From NCBI RefSeq assembly GCF_005403045.1, contig NZ_BJCL01000002.1:124001-188000 (forward strand): a stretch of 64,000 nt of DNA. Reading direction: 5' to 3'. The notes beneath the pieces were generated by a model that saw only the letters and a list, made by a program, of their open reading frames with translations, made no database searches and was not told where the DNA came from. Position numbers and translations under genes: made by a program. Of the stretch, positions 43,451 to 53,579 are shown piece after piece (within the stretch, counting starts at the first letter, position 1; every line of letters starts with the position of its first letter). Origin of the DNA: Pseudaquabacterium pictum (GTDB lineage Bacteria > Pseudomonadota > Gammaproteobacteria > Burkholderiales > Burkholderiaceae_C).

Positions 43451-45316
43451 TCACCACTGCATGGCCGGCCGGGTGGGGCGGCCGGTCCAGCGCTCGACGG
43501 CCGCGGCCAGCTGGGCGCTGCTGACCGGCTTGGTCAGCACATCGTCCATGCCGGCGTCCAGGCAGCGCCGGCGGTCGCTGTCCAGCGCATCGGCGGTCAG
43601 TGCCACCACCGGCGTGCGGGCAGCGCCGGCCGGCGCGGCGCGGATGCGGCGCGTGGCCTCGAAGCCGTCCACCTCGGGCATGTGGCAGTCCATCAGCACC
43701 AGGTCGTAGCCACCGTCCAGCACCGCCTGGTGGGCGGCGCCGCCATCGGCCACCACGTCGACCGCACAGCCCAGCAGGCGCAGCATCTCGGCCACCACCA
43801 TCTGGTTGACCGGATCGTCCTCGGCCAGCAGCAGGCGCGCGCCGGTGGCGTCGGGCGCCACGGGTGCAGCGATGGCGGGAGCGGCCGGCGCCGGATCAGG
43901 CGCCAGCGCCAGCGGCAGGTCGACCCAGAAGTGCGAGCCCTGGCCCGGCACGCTCGCCACCCGCACCGTGCCGCCCATCAGCGTGGCCAGCTGGTGCACG
44001 ATGGCCAGGCCCAGGCCGCTGCCGCCGTGGCGCCGGGTGCTGGTGGCATCCACCTGGGTGAAGGCGTCGAAGATGGCGTCCAGCTGGTCGGCCGGGATGC
44101 CGATGCCGCTGTCGTGCACCGAGAAGCGCAGCGTCAGCGTGGTGGTGGTCTGTGCCAGCACCTGCACCTCCAGCCGCACGGCGCCCTCGTCGGTGAACTT
44201 CACCGCGTTGTGCAGCAGGTTCACCAGCAGCTGCCGCAGGCGCACGCCATCGGCCTGCACCCGCTGCGGCAGGCTGGGCGGCAGGTTCAGGCCCAGCGTG
44301 ACCGGCTTGCCATGGGCCGCCAGGTCGACCAGGTCGACGGCGTCGTCGACCAATTGGCGCAAGTCGGTGGGCGCCAGGTGCAGCTGCAGCCGCCCGGCCT
44401 CGATGCGTGACAAGTCCAGCACGTCGTCGATCAGCGCCAGCAGCGCCCGGGCCGAACGGTGGGCGGTGCGCACGTAGTGGCGCTGGGCGGCGCTCAGCGG
44501 GGTGGCGTTCAGCAGCTCGGCCGCGCCCAGGATGCCGTTCATCGGCGTGCGGATCTCGTGGCTGGTGACCGCCAGGAACTGCGACTTGGCCAGGCTGGCC
44601 TGCTCGGCCTGGCGGCGGGCGCGCTCCAGCTCCACGGTCTGCGACTGCAGGTCGGCCGCCTGCCGTGCCAGGCGGTCGACCAGGGCGCGCGCCGCATGCA
44701 CCGCCTCGCGGGTGCGGCGGCGCAGGCGCTCGGTGACCAGGCCGGTCAGCGCCAGGTACAGCGACAGCAGGTACAGCGTGACCAGGATGCCCAACCGCTC
44801 AGGCCACAGCGCGCGCGCCGGCTCCACCTGCGCGATCCACAGCGCATAGGCCAGGTAACCGGCGGTGACCACATGACCGTAGTACAGCGCACGGCGGAAG
44901 CCGTAGCCCACCTGGTCTGCGACCCGAAGCAGCAGGAAGTAGGCGAAGAACAGCGTGGCCTGCTCCAGGAACTGCAGGTTGACCAGCCACACCAGCAGAT
45001 CGACATGGAAGAGCAGCAGCGGCAGGTCGAGCCGGCCGCTGCGGCCCGCGCCCCAGTGCAGCAGCGCCCAGGCGATGGTGGCATAGCCCAGGTTCAGCGC
45101 CACCAGCACCAGCCACGCGGGCTGCTGGTGCAGCGGCACCCCGGCCGGCGCCTGCAACGCGGCCACGATGCACAGCACCATGAAGCCGCCGGCACGCAGC
45201 GCCGGCACATGGCGGCCATAGACACGCCGCTCGGTCGCGGCCTTGCGCTGCCGCAGCACGGCCTCGTCCAGGGCGAAACCGTCTTCGCTGGTGGTCAAGG
45301 GGGGTGGAGGGAGCAC
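43451..45316 (-). CDS. Membrane hybrid sensor histidine kinase with receiver domain
   Basis: A 621-residue hybrid kinase. Residues 40-195 have about six transmembrane helices (for example LVLVALNLGYATIAWALL and TLFFAYFLLLRVADQVGYG). A coiled linker (200-245) leads to the HisKA domain with His253 in AVTSHEIRTPMNGILGA. The ATP domain carries LVNLLHNAVKFTDEGAV (N-box) and HDSGIGIP (D-box), then GGSGLGLAI. The C-terminal receiver has its phosphorylation Asp543 in LVLMDCHMPEVDG and acidic residues at 500-501. No response regulator gene is adjacent. The signal is unknown. Confidence 0.92.
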   Translation of the reverse strand: MLPPPPLTTSEDGFALDEAVLRQRKAATERRVYGRHVPALRAGGFMVLCIVAALQAPAGVPLHQQPAWLVLVALNLGYATIAWALLHWGAGRSGRLDLPLLLFHVDLLVWLVNLQFLEQATLFFAYFLLLRVADQVGYGFRRALYYGHVVTAGYLAYALWIAQVEPARALWPERLGILVTLYLLSLYLALTGLVTERLRRRTREAVHAARALVDRLARQAADLQSQTVELERARRQAEQASLAKSQFLAVTSHEIRTPMNGILGAAELLNATPLSAAQRHYVRTAHRSARALLALIDDVLDLSRIEAGRLQLHLAPTDLRQLVDDAVDLVDLAAHGKPVTLGLNLPPSLPQRVQADGVRLRQLLVNLLHNAVKFTDEGAVRLEVQVLAQTTTTLTLRFSVHDSGIGIPADQLDAIFDAFTQVDATSTRRHGGSGLGLAIVHQLATLMGGTVRVASVPGQGSHFWVDLPLALAPDPAPAAPAIAAPVAPDATGARLLLAEDDPVNQMVVAEMLRLLGCAVDVVADGGAAHQAVLDGGYDLVLMDCHMPEVDGFEATRRIRAAPAGAARTPVVALTADALDSDRRRCLDAGMDDVLTKPVSSAQLAAAVERWTGRPTRPAMQW

Positions 45317-45457
45317 AGGGTCCTCGGGTCAAGGGCCGGGCGGCACAACCCGGCCACGATGCCACAGGCCGCCTGCATCCGCCAATGCGGCCTCACGCAT
45401 GCAGCCGATGGCGCCGCATGCGACAGTGCCGGCTCCCTACAGCAACGGAGCCTGCCG

Positions 45458-46810
45458 ATGGCCTTCGACTACGACCTGATCACCCTGGGCGCCGGCTCCG
45501 GCGGCGTGGCAGCCTCCCGCCGGGCGGCACTGCATGGCGCCAAGGTCGCCATCATCGAAGGCAGCCGGGTGGGCGGCACCTGCGTGCTGCGCGGCTGCGT
45601 GCCCAAGAAGCTGCTGATGTACGCCGCCCAGTTCGGCGATGGGCTGCAGGAAGCCCGCGGCTACGGCTGGCAGGTGCCCGAGGCGGCCTTCGACATGCCC
45701 ACCTGGGCGACCGCCAAGGCGGCCGAGACCACGCGGCTGGAAGGCATCTACCGCCAGATGCTGGCCGGCAGCGGCGTGCAGCTGGTCGAGGGCTGGGCCC
45801 GGCTGGTGGGCCCGCACACGGTGCAGGTGGGCGAGCGCCAGCTGACGGCGCGGCACATCCTGGTGGCCACCGGCGGCGCGCCGGTGCGCGACAGCATCCC
45901 CGGCATCGACGCCTGCGCCACCAGCGACGACCTGCTCGACCTGCAGACCCTGCCGGCCCGGGCCGCCGTGGTGGGCGGCGGCTACATCGCGGTCGAGTTC
46001 GCCAGCATGCTGGCCCGGCTGGGCGTGCAGGTGGCGCTGTTCTACCGCGACCGCCTGCCGCTGCGTGGATTCGACACGATGCTGCGCACCGCCGCCGCCA
46101 GCGCGCTGCAGGCCGCCGGCGTGGACCTGCACCCGGGCGCGGCGCCACAGCGCATCCAGCGTGACGGCGGGCAGTTCCTGCTGGTGCTGGGCGAGGACCG
46201 CATGCTGGCCTTCCCCTGGGTGCTGAATGCCACGGGCCGCCGGCCCAACACCGCCGGCCTGGGCCTGACGCTGGATGCCCACGGCGCGGTGCCGGTGGAC
46301 GACCAGGGCAACACCGCCGTGCCAGGCGTCTGCGCCATCGGCGACGTGACCAACCGCAAGAACCTGACGCCGGTGGCCATTGCCGAGGGCCGCGCGCTGG
46401 CCGACCGCCTGTTCGGCCCCGGCCACCAGCCGGTGGACCTGCGCCTGGTGGCCAGCGCGGTGTTCATGCTGCCGCCGCTGGCCAGCGTGGGGCCGAGCGA
46501 GGAGGAAGCGCTGGCCGCGGGGCACCGCCTGCAGGTCTTCGAGACCGACTTCCGGCCGATGAAGCAGGCCTTCATCGGCGGCACCGAGCGCACCGCCATG
46601 AAGCTGCTGGTCGATGCCGACAGCCAGCGTGTGCTGGCGGTGCACATGGCCGGCGCCGACGCGCCGGAGATCGTGCAGAGCCTGGCCGTGGCCCTGACCG
46701 CCGGCGCCACCAAGGCCCACTTCGACCGCACCATCGCCATGCACCCCACGGCGGCGGAAGAGTTCGTGCTGATGCGCCAGCCCAGCCGCACCGTGCCGTC
46801 AGCAGGCTGA
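45458..46810 (+). CDS. gor: Glutathione reductase
   Basis: A 450-residue FAD flavoprotein that reduces glutathione disulfide with NADPH in the cytoplasm. It shows the FAD fold LGAGSGGVAASRRAAL, the redox pair Cys42/Cys47 (GGTCVLRGCVPKKLL), the NADPH fold VVGGGYIAVEFASML with Arg-bearing YRDRLPLRGFD, CAIGDVTNRKNLTPVA, and the partner-subunit His in AMHPTAAEEF. ATG 45458 follows a CGGAG ribosome-binding site and was chosen because homology begins at MAFDYDLITLGAGSGG. It is divergent from the hybrid kinase (141-base gap with no clear promoter) and convergent with the next kinase. Confidence 0.96.
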   Translation: MAFDYDLITLGAGSGGVAASRRAALHGAKVAIIEGSRVGGTCVLRGCVPKKLLMYAAQFGDGLQEARGYGWQVPEAAFDMPTWATAKAAETTRLEGIYRQMLAGSGVQLVEGWARLVGPHTVQVGERQLTARHILVATGGAPVRDSIPGIDACATSDDLLDLQTLPARAAVVGGGYIAVEFASMLARLGVQVALFYRDRLPLRGFDTMLRTAAASALQAAGVDLHPGAAPQRIQRDGGQFLLVLGEDRMLAFPWVLNATGRRPNTAGLGLTLDAHGAVPVDDQGNTAVPGVCAIGDVTNRKNLTPVAIAEGRALADRLFGPGHQPVDLRLVASAVFMLPPLASVGPSEEEALAAGHRLQVFETDFRPMKQAFIGGTERTAMKLLVDADSQRVLAVHMAGADAPEIVQSLAVALTAGATKAHFDRTIAMHPTAAEEFVLMRQPSRTVPSAG

Positions 46811-46811
46811 A

Positions 46812-48242
46812 TCAGGCTGCCGGCAACGGCAGCACCAGCACCGCCTGCAGCCCGCGCGGCGGATTGGGCAGCAGCGCAAGCTGGCCACCGTGCAAGGCGG
46901 CCACCTGGCGCACGATGCCCAGGCCGAGGCCCGGGCGGCCCTCGGCCGGCGGCGCCACGGCCGGCATGCCCGGGCCGTCGTCCAGCACCGCCAGCAGCAG
47001 GGCTGGCGGGTCGATGCGTTCGGCCACCCGCAGCTGCACCGCGACACCCGGCCCGCCATGGCTGAAGGCATTGACCAGCAGGTTGCGCAAGGCCAGCCGC
47101 AGCAGGCCGGGCTCGACCTCGACCTGGCGCAGATCGGTCTGCCACTGCAACTGCACCCGCTGGCGCTGGGCCTCGTCCAGGTCGCCCAGGGCCAGGTCGA
47201 TCAGGAAGCCGAGCTCGACCTCCTGCACCGCCAGCGGCGTGCTGCGGCTGAGCAGGCTGGCGGCGGCCAGGGTGTTGTCGAGCACGGCGCGCACCTCGCC
47301 CAGCACCGCCTCGGCACGCCCCAGCCGCAACGCCACCTGGTCGGCCGGGTGTCCGGCCTGGGCGCCGGCCGCCGCAGGCACCTGGCGCAAGGCCTGGCCG
47401 GCCGCCTGCAACGCGCCGCTGGCGTTGTGCAGCGGCTGGCGGATCTCGTGCGCCAGCATCTGCAGCATGCGCTCGCGCTCGGCCGCCAGGGCGTCGCGCT
47501 GCGCCAGCGTGGCCCGCAGTTCCGCCGCCGCGCGCTCCGCGGCCTCACGCCGGACGGCCTCGGCCACCTGGCCCTCGCGGGACCGCACCTCGGCGCGGCG
47601 GGTGATGTCCAGCAGCAGCCCCATGAAGCCCAGGCTGCCGTACAGCGCCGACAGCACCGCCGTGGCATGCACCAGCACGAAGGCCGGTCCGCCCTGCCCG
47701 GGCTGGTAGGGCGCCAGGCCGGTGGCCACGCTCAGGCCGCGGGCCAGCATCGCCAGCGCCAGCACCAGCTGGCTCCAGGCCAGCAGCGCCGCACTGCGGG
47801 AGCGCTGCTGCACGGCCGTCAATCGCGCATGCCACGCCAGGGTGGCCGTCAACACGGCCAGCGTCAGCAGGGACGCGACGAACAGGCGCGGCCGGTCGTC
47901 GGCCAGGGCCAGCCCCAGCAGCACGGCGGCTGCCACCGCCACCGGGCCGCGCATCGGACGCCAGACACCGGGCCGCCCCAGCAGCCGCCGCAGGGCCGCG
48001 GTCTGCACCAGCATCGCCACAGCCGCCATCACCCCGGCCAGGCCGTAGCCCAGGGCGATGGGCAGCACATTGCGGCCGGAGATCAGCAGCAGGCCGGCGC
48101 TTGCACACAGCGCGCCCAGCGTCCACAGCCGCACCACATCGACATGCGGTGTGCGGCGGCCCATGCTCCAGACCGTCAGCGCCATCAGCAGGTAGACCAC
48201 GCCCCCGGTCAGGGCGATGGGCATGTTGACGGTGTCGGTCAC
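46812..48242 (-). CDS. Membrane sensor histidine kinase
   Basis: A 476-residue kinase. The first 215 residues contain about six or seven transmembrane helices (such as GGVVYLLMALTVWSMG and VAVAAAVLLGLALADD). A coiled coil (220-258) leads to the phospho-acceptor His265 in QMLAHEIRQPLHNASGAL. The catalytic domain has LRLALRNLLVNAFSHGG (N-box), LDDGPGMP and RPGLGLGIVRQV. It has neither HAMP nor PAS that I can see, and no receiver or regulator partner next to it. It stands directly behind zipA (51-base gap) in the same direction. Confidence 0.88.
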   Translation of the reverse strand: MTDTVNMPIALTGGVVYLLMALTVWSMGRRTPHVDVVRLWTLGALCASAGLLLISGRNVLPIALGYGLAGVMAAVAMLVQTAALRRLLGRPGVWRPMRGPVAVAAAVLLGLALADDRPRLFVASLLTLAVLTATLAWHARLTAVQQRSRSAALLAWSQLVLALAMLARGLSVATGLAPYQPGQGGPAFVLVHATAVLSALYGSLGFMGLLLDITRRAEVRSREGQVAEAVRREAAERAAAELRATLAQRDALAAERERMLQMLAHEIRQPLHNASGALQAAGQALRQVPAAAGAQAGHPADQVALRLGRAEAVLGEVRAVLDNTLAAASLLSRSTPLAVQEVELGFLIDLALGDLDEAQRQRVQLQWQTDLRQVEVEPGLLRLALRNLLVNAFSHGGPGVAVQLRVAERIDPPALLLAVLDDGPGMPAVAPPAEGRPGLGLGIVRQVAALHGGQLALLPNPPRGLQAVLVLPLPAA

Positions 48243-48293
48243 CGGCGCACCCTCCGACCTGGTGAGCGCGCCCGGCCTGCCAGCGGCGCCGGC

Positions 48294-49400
48294 TCAGCTG
48301 AACAGCCGGCGCGCAGCCGGCGAGCCGGCGGCCAGGTCGCGTGTGTCCAGCGCCTGGTAGAGCTGCTTCAGGTCGTCGCCGATCGCGGCAAAGGCCTGCA
48401 GGGTGATCGGCCGGCCGGCGTCGTCGGTCATGGTCGCGTCCATGTCGGCGGCCAGCAGGCGGGCGGCCTGGTGCCAGGCCGGGAACGGCTCGGCCGCCTC
48501 GGGCGTCTGCGGCACATCCAGGGACAGCTGCACCACCCGCACCGCGGCGGCGCCGGGGTCGTCGGACAAGGCCACCTGGGGATCGAAGGCCAGCACCAGC
48601 ACCGGCGGTGCACCCTCCTCGGCGCCGGGCAGCACCAGCCGGCCGGGCAGCACGCCGGGCAGGAAGCCGTGGCGCTGCGCCGCCTGCTGGATGTAGCCCA
48701 CGCTCCAGGCGGCGGCGTTGGCCCGCAGGTCCAGGCTCAGCTGGGCATCATGGCCGCCGGCGAATGCGTCCAGCTCGCGGGCGCGGGCCACCACGTCCAG
48801 CATGTCGGGCAGCTCGGCCATCGCGCCCACGCCGTCGGCAAAGGCCTGCAGCTTCTGCACGAATTCGCTGTACTCGATCTCGTTGAGCGCGCCACTGCGG
48901 TTGGCCATCTGCACGCCGGCCTGGAACTCGCCGTAGCGCTGGCCGGCCACCGGCAGCTCCCACTCGCCGGTCTCGGCATTCAGGCCCTCGATCAGGAAGG
49001 GCTTGGTGCCGGCTCGGCGGCTGGGCGGCAGGTGCACCAGGGCCAGGTCGCCGGTGACCGGCGATTCCAGCGCCAGCGTGGCGATGGCGTCGATCAGCGG
49101 GTCGAGCCGGGCGGTCTTGCGCGGCGCGGCCGGGCGCAGCTCGGCCAGCGGGGCGGCGGCTTCGGCGTCCACCTCGGCGGCAGCGGCATCCAGCGGCGCG
49201 CTGGCGCCGGCATCGGCCACGGCACCCGACATGGCGCCGCCCAGGCCGCCGGGCTCCACCCGCGCCTCGCGGGCCAGTTCGGCCTGGCGCGGGCTGGCGC
49301 GGCGTGCCGACCACCAGCCCTGGGCCACCACGCCCACCAGCACCAGCGCGCCCACGCCCAGCAGGCCTTCCATCAGCGAGACATCGGGCAGCAGCGCCAT
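48294..49400 (-). CDS. zipA: Cell division protein ZipA
   Basis: A 368-residue FtsZ-tethering division protein. It has an N-terminal membrane helix (about 10-29, LEGLLGVGALVLVGVVA-like), an Ala/Pro/Glu-rich flexible linker, and a C-terminal FtsZ-binding domain (from about 230: LSLDLRANAAAWSVGYIQQA and later RVVQLSLDVPQTPEAAEPFPAW). It anchors FtsZ to the inner membrane. The ATG overlaps the smc stop codon (TGATG), giving the smc-zipA pair. The linker is long; the sequence identity of the linker is not conserved. Confidence 0.9.
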   Translation of the reverse strand: MALLPDVSLMEGLLGVGALVLVGVVAQGWWSARRASPRQAELAREARVEPGGLGGAMSGAVADAGASAPLDAAAAEVDAEAAAPLAELRPAAPRKTARLDPLIDAIATLALESPVTGDLALVHLPPSRRAGTKPFLIEGLNAETGEWELPVAGQRYGEFQAGVQMANRSGALNEIEYSEFVQKLQAFADGVGAMAELPDMLDVVARARELDAFAGGHDAQLSLDLRANAAAWSVGYIQQAAQRHGFLPGVLPGRLVLPGAEEGAPPVLVLAFDPQVALSDDPGAAAVRVVQLSLDVPQTPEAAEPFPAWHQAARLLAADMDATMTDDAGRPITLQAFAAIGDDLKQLYQALDTRDLAAGSPAARRLFS

Positions 49401-52400
49401 CAGGTCGCCTCCGCCAGGCTGAGCGCGGCGTCCATGTCCACCGCGACGATGCGCGACACGCCCTGCTCCTGCATCGTGACCCCGATCAACTGCTCGGCCA
49501 TTTCCATCGCGATCTTGTTGTGGCTGATGAACAGGAACTGCGTGCCCTTGTGGCTCATCTCGGCCACCAGGCGGGCATAGCGCTCGGTGTTGGCGTCGTC
49601 CAGCGGCGCGTCCACTTCATCGAGCAGGCAGAACGGCGCCGGGTTCAGCAGGAAGATGGCGAACACCAGGGCGATGGCGGTGAGCGCCTTCTCGCCACCA
49701 CTGAGCAGGTGGATGGTGCTGTTCTTCTTGCCCGGCGGCTGGGCCATCACCTGCACGCCGGCATCCAGGATCTCGTCGCCGGTCATCACCAGCCGGGCAT
49801 TGCCGCCGCCGAACAGGCTGGGGAACATGCGGCCGAAGTGCTCGTTGACCTGGTTGAAGGTCTTGCCCAGCAGGTCGCGGGTTTCCAGGTCGATCTTGTG
49901 GATGGCGTCTTCCAGCGTGCCGATGGCGTCGTTCAGGTCGGCGCACTGGGCGTCGAGGAAGGTCTTGCGCTCGCGCGCTGCGGCCAGCTCGTCCAGCGCC
50001 GCCAGGTTCACCGCCCCCAGTGCATTGATCTCGCGCTGGATGCGGTCGATCTCCCCCTGCAGGCCCCAGAGCTTGACCTTGTCGGCCTCGATCTGCGCGC
50101 CCAGCGCGGCCATGTCGACGCCGGCGGCGGTCAGCTGCTCCAGGTACTGCGCGCCACCGAGCTGGGCGGCCTGGGCCTCCAGCTGCAGCTTGGTGATGTC
50201 GTCGCGCAGCGGCTGCAGGCTGCGCTCGAACTGCATGCGCTGCTCATCCGCGCTGCGCAGCTGGGCCGAGAGTTCGTCATAGCGGCTGCGCTGCGCGCCC
50301 AGCGCCTGCTCGCGATCCACCTTCAACGCCAGCGCGGTCTGCAGGCCGGCCTGGGCGGCGCTGTCGTTGAGCTGACTCAGCTCCAGCTCCAGTTGCTGGC
50401 CCGACTGCACGTTGGCTTCGGCCTGCTGCGCGGCGGTCTCGATGGCGCGCTGCAGCTCGCCGCGGCGGGCGGCCAGCGCGCGGGCCTGGAACTGGCTTTC
50501 CTGCGCCTGGCGCTCCAGCGCGCGGCCCTGCTCGCGGGCATCGCTGAGGCGGCGCTCGGCGGTGATCACCGCCTCTTCCAGCGTGGCGTGGCGCTCCTGG
50601 GTGTCGGCCAGCTGCAGGTCCAGCTCTTCGAAGCGGGCCTCGCCGATGGCACGGCGCTCAGCCAGGTCGTCGAGCTGGCCGTCGACCTCGGCCAGCTCGG
50701 CATCCAGCTGGCCGCTGCGGGCCTGGGTGGCATCGGCCTGCTGCTGCAGGCGCAGCAGGTCCACCTGCAGCTGGTGGGCGCGGGTCTGGGCCTCGGCGGC
50801 CTCGCGCCGCACCGCCACCAGGCGCAGGTTGGCCTCGGTCAGCGCCGCCTCGGCGCGCACCAGGGCCGCGCGGGCGGATTCGGCGATCAGCGTCTGGGCG
50901 CGCTGCTGCAGGTCGAGCTGCTCGATCTCCTGCGCGCGGGCCAGCAGGCCGGCCTGCTCGGCATCGGGGGCATAGAAGGCCACCGCATGCGCGCTGACCG
51001 CATGGCCGGCGCGGGTCATGATCACCTCGCCATGGGCCAGCTGGCTGCGCTGGGCCAGCGCGTCGTCCAGGTTGTCTGCCGTGTAGACGCCCTCCAGCCA
51101 ATCGCCCAGCAGGGCCTGCAGGCCGGCGTCGTCGGCGCTCTGCCCCAGGCGCAGCAGGCTGGCCAGCCGCGGCAGGTTGGCGTGGGCCGGCTGCGGCGCG
51201 GGCGGGCTGGCCGGCGGCGTGTAGAACGCCAGCTTGGCCGGCGGCGCATCGGCGGCGAAGGCGCGCACGGTGTCGATGCGGCCCACGGCCAGCGCGTTCA
51301 GCCGCTCACGCAATGCGGCTTCCAGCGCCGGCTCCCAGCCGGGCTCGATGTGCAGCCGGGTCCACAGGCCGGGCAGGCCGTCGAGCCCATGCTTGGCCAG
51401 CCAGGGCTTCAGCTTGCCCTCGGTCTGCACCTTCTCCTGCAGCGCGCGCAGGGCCTGCAGGCGGGCGCTGATGTCGTTGAGCTTGCCGCTCTCGGCATTG
51501 GCATCCTGCTGGGCGGTGCGGCGCTGGTCGTCCAGGGCCGGCACCTGGGCCTGCAGGTCCTGCAGCTGGCCCTCGGCCACGGCGTTGGCCTCGTCGGCGT
51601 CGGTGCTCTGGGCACGCAGCGCCTCCAGCCGGGCCAGGTCGGGCGTGGCCAGGCCGCGGCGCTCGGTGTGCAGGCGCTCGCGGCGGGCGCGCAGGGCTTT
51701 GCTTTGCTCGTCCAGGCTGCGGCTTTCCGCCGCCAGCACCTGGATCTGCTGCTGCACCGCATTGACCTGCTCACGCTGGGCATTGGCCCGGCCCTGGGCA
51801 GCGCGCACCGCGTCCTCCACCTCGGGCAGGCGCATGGACTGTTCCTCGGCCTGGGCAGCCAGGATCTCGGCCTGCTCGTCGGCCGCGGCGATCTGCTCGG
51901 CGATGGTCTCCAGCTCCGCGGCGGCATCGTCGCGGCGCTGCTGCCACTGGCCGGTCTGGGCATGCAGGTCGGCCAGGCGCTGCTGCACCCGCTGGCGGCT
52001 GTCGACGACGTAGCGGATGCGCTCTTCCAGGCGGCTGACTTCCAGCGCGGCCTGGGCCAGGTCACCCTGGGCGGTGTGCAGCTGGTCGCTGGCGGCGTAG
52101 TGCGCCTGGCGCACCGCTTCCAGCTGGGCCTCGACATGGCGCAGCTCGGCCAGCCGGGCTTCCAGCGCGTTGGTGGCGGCGCTGATGGCCTGGGCCACGC
52201 GGGCTTCTTCGGTGGCGGCGTCGCGCTGCTTCAGGAACCACAGCTGGTGCAGCTTGGTGGTGCCGGCTTTCTGCAGCGCGTGGTACTTCGTGGCCACCTC
52301 GGCCTGCTTCTCCAGCTTGTCGAGGTTGGCGTTCAGCTCGCGCAGGATGTCGTCGACGCGGGTCAGGTTCTCGCGGGTGTCGCGCAGGCGGTGCTCGGTC

Positions 52401-52936
52401 TCGCGGCGGCGCTCCTTGTACTTGCTGACGCCGGCGGCTTCTTCCAGGAACAGCCGCAATTCCTCGGGCCGCGACTCGATGATCCGGCTGATCGTGCCCT
52501 GGCCGATGATGGCGTAGGCCCGCGGGCCCAGGCCGGTGCCGAGGAACACATCCTGCACATCGCGCCGGCGCACCGGCTGGTTGTTGATGAAGTAGCTGCT
52601 GGTGCCGTCGCGGGTGAGCACCCGCTTGACGGCGATCTCGGCGAACTGGCTCCAGGAGCCACCGGCGCGGGCGTCTTCATTGCTGAACACCAGCTCCACG
52701 CTGGCGCGGCTGGCGGGCTTGCGCTGGCCGCTGCCGTTGAAGATGACGTCCTGCATGCTCTCGCCACGCAGCTCGCTGGCCTTGCTTTCGCCCAGCACCC
52801 AGCGCACCGCGTCCATGATGTTGGACTTGCCGCAGCCGTTGGGGCCGACCACGCCCACCCGCTGCCCCGGCAGCTGGAAGGTGGTGGGTTCGGCGAAGGA
52901 CTTGAAGCCCGAGAGCTTGATCTGGTTCAGGCGCAT
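49400..52936 (-). CDS. smc: Chromosome segregation protein SMC
   Basis: A 1178-residue condensin ATPase that organises and segregates the chromosome with ScpA/ScpB. The N-terminal head starts MRLNQIKLSGFKSFAEPTTF and has Walker A GPNGCGKSN (32-40). Two long coiled coils (about 170-500 and 670-1010) flank a hinge (about 510-670; LPGLWTRLHIEPGWE). The C-head has the signature HLLSGGEKALTAIALVFA and Walker B CLLDEVDAPLDDAN. Length is normal. It precedes zipA with a 1-base overlap. The 145-base gap to queF has AT-rich TTTGATTTGTATGGATTTAT (52994-53013) that may hold promoters for both directions. Confidence 0.97.
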   Translation of the reverse strand: MRLNQIKLSGFKSFAEPTTFQLPGQRVGVVGPNGCGKSNIMDAVRWVLGESKASELRGESMQDVIFNGSGQRKPASRASVELVFSNEDARAGGSWSQFAEIAVKRVLTRDGTSSYFINNQPVRRRDVQDVFLGTGLGPRAYAIIGQGTISRIIESRPEELRLFLEEAAGVSKYKERRRETEHRLRDTRENLTRVDDILRELNANLDKLEKQAEVATKYHALQKAGTTKLHQLWFLKQRDAATEEARVAQAISAATNALEARLAELRHVEAQLEAVRQAHYAASDQLHTAQGDLAQAALEVSRLEERIRYVVDSRQRVQQRLADLHAQTGQWQQRRDDAAAELETIAEQIAAADEQAEILAAQAEEQSMRLPEVEDAVRAAQGRANAQREQVNAVQQQIQVLAAESRSLDEQSKALRARRERLHTERRGLATPDLARLEALRAQSTDADEANAVAEGQLQDLQAQVPALDDQRRTAQQDANAESGKLNDISARLQALRALQEKVQTEGKLKPWLAKHGLDGLPGLWTRLHIEPGWEPALEAALRERLNALAVGRIDTVRAFAADAPPAKLAFYTPPASPPAPQPAHANLPRLASLLRLGQSADDAGLQALLGDWLEGVYTADNLDDALAQRSQLAHGEVIMTRAGHAVSAHAVAFYAPDAEQAGLLARAQEIEQLDLQQRAQTLIAESARAALVRAEAALTEANLRLVAVRREAAEAQTRAHQLQVDLLRLQQQADATQARSGQLDAELAEVDGQLDDLAERRAIGEARFEELDLQLADTQERHATLEEAVITAERRLSDAREQGRALERQAQESQFQARALAARRGELQRAIETAAQQAEANVQSGQQLELELSQLNDSAAQAGLQTALALKVDREQALGAQRSRYDELSAQLRSADEQRMQFERSLQPLRDDITKLQLEAQAAQLGGAQYLEQLTAAGVDMAALGAQIEADKVKLWGLQGEIDRIQREINALGAVNLAALDELAAARERKTFLDAQCADLNDAIGTLEDAIHKIDLETRDLLGKTFNQVNEHFGRMFPSLFGGGNARLVMTGDEILDAGVQVMAQPPGKKNSTIHLLSGGEKALTAIALVFAIFLLNPAPFCLLDEVDAPLDDANTERYARLVAEMSHKGTQFLFISHNKIAMEMAEQLIGVTMQEQGVSRIVAVDMDAALSLAEAT

Positions 52937-53081
52937 GCGCTTCTGGTGTGCCCCGGGGGCCTGCCGCGGACGCTGAGCGGCCGCTGCAAGTCTTTGATTT
53001 GTATGGATTTATTGCGTGCCCGCCGGGCCGCCAGAGAGGCTGGATGATACCATCGCGCCCCCATCGAAACCCCGCTCCACC

Positions 53082-53579
53082 ATGGCCAAGAAAGCCGGCA
53101 AGACCCCTGCCACCCCCGCTGCCGCTCCGGCGCTGAACGAGCGGCCGATGCCGCCCAACCCGCCCAGCGCGCCCAGCAAGGAACTGCATGTCTTCCCCAA
53201 CCCGAACCCGCAGCGCGACTACCTGATCCAGTTCCAGGTGCCCGAGTTCACCTGCCACTGCCCGCTGACCGGCCAGCCCGACTTCGCCCACTTCACCATC
53301 GACATGGTGGCCGACCAGCTGTGCGTGGAGTTGAAGAGCCTGAAGATGTACTTCTGGAGCTACCGCAACGAGGGCGCCTTCCATGAGAAGGTGACCAACA
53401 CCATCCTGGACGACATCGTGGCCGCCACCCAGCCGCGCTATGCCCGCATCACCGCCAAGTGGTATGTGCGCGGCGGCATCTACACCAATGTGGTGGCCGA
53501 GCACCGCCAGAAGGGCTGGAAGCCGCAGCCGGCGGTGGATCTGCCCAGCCTGCCGACGGAGCGCGGGCTGCTGGCTTGA
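53082..53579 (+). CDS. queF: QueF, NADPH-dependent 7-cyano-7-deazaguanine reductase
   Basis: A 165-residue unimodular QueF that reduces preQ0 nitrile to preQ1 amine in queuosine (tRNA wobble base) synthesis. Catalytic Cys60 and Asp67 are in [17 protein letters not shown]; the NADPH signature [14 protein letters not shown] is intact. The N-terminal 35 residues are a Pro/Ala-rich, probably disordered extension (ATG 53082, [12 protein letters not shown]). The stop codon TGA overlaps the TTG start of the MFS gene, so the two are coupled. No preQ1 riboswitch is seen upstream. Confidence 0.95.
   Translation: MAKKAGKTPATPAAAPALNERPMPPNPPSAPSKELHVFPNPNPQRDYLIQFQVPEFTCHCPLTGQPDFAHFTIDMVADQLCVELKSLKMYFWSYRNEGAFHEKVTNTILDDIVAATQPRYARITAKWYVRGGIYTNVVAEHRQKGWKPQPAVDLPSLPTERGLLA

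Noticed and set aside
49304-53047. A 1247-codon open frame antisense to smc
   Set aside because: It is the mirror of the coiled-coil codons in very GC-rich DNA, with low-complexity Leu/Gly/Gln composition.
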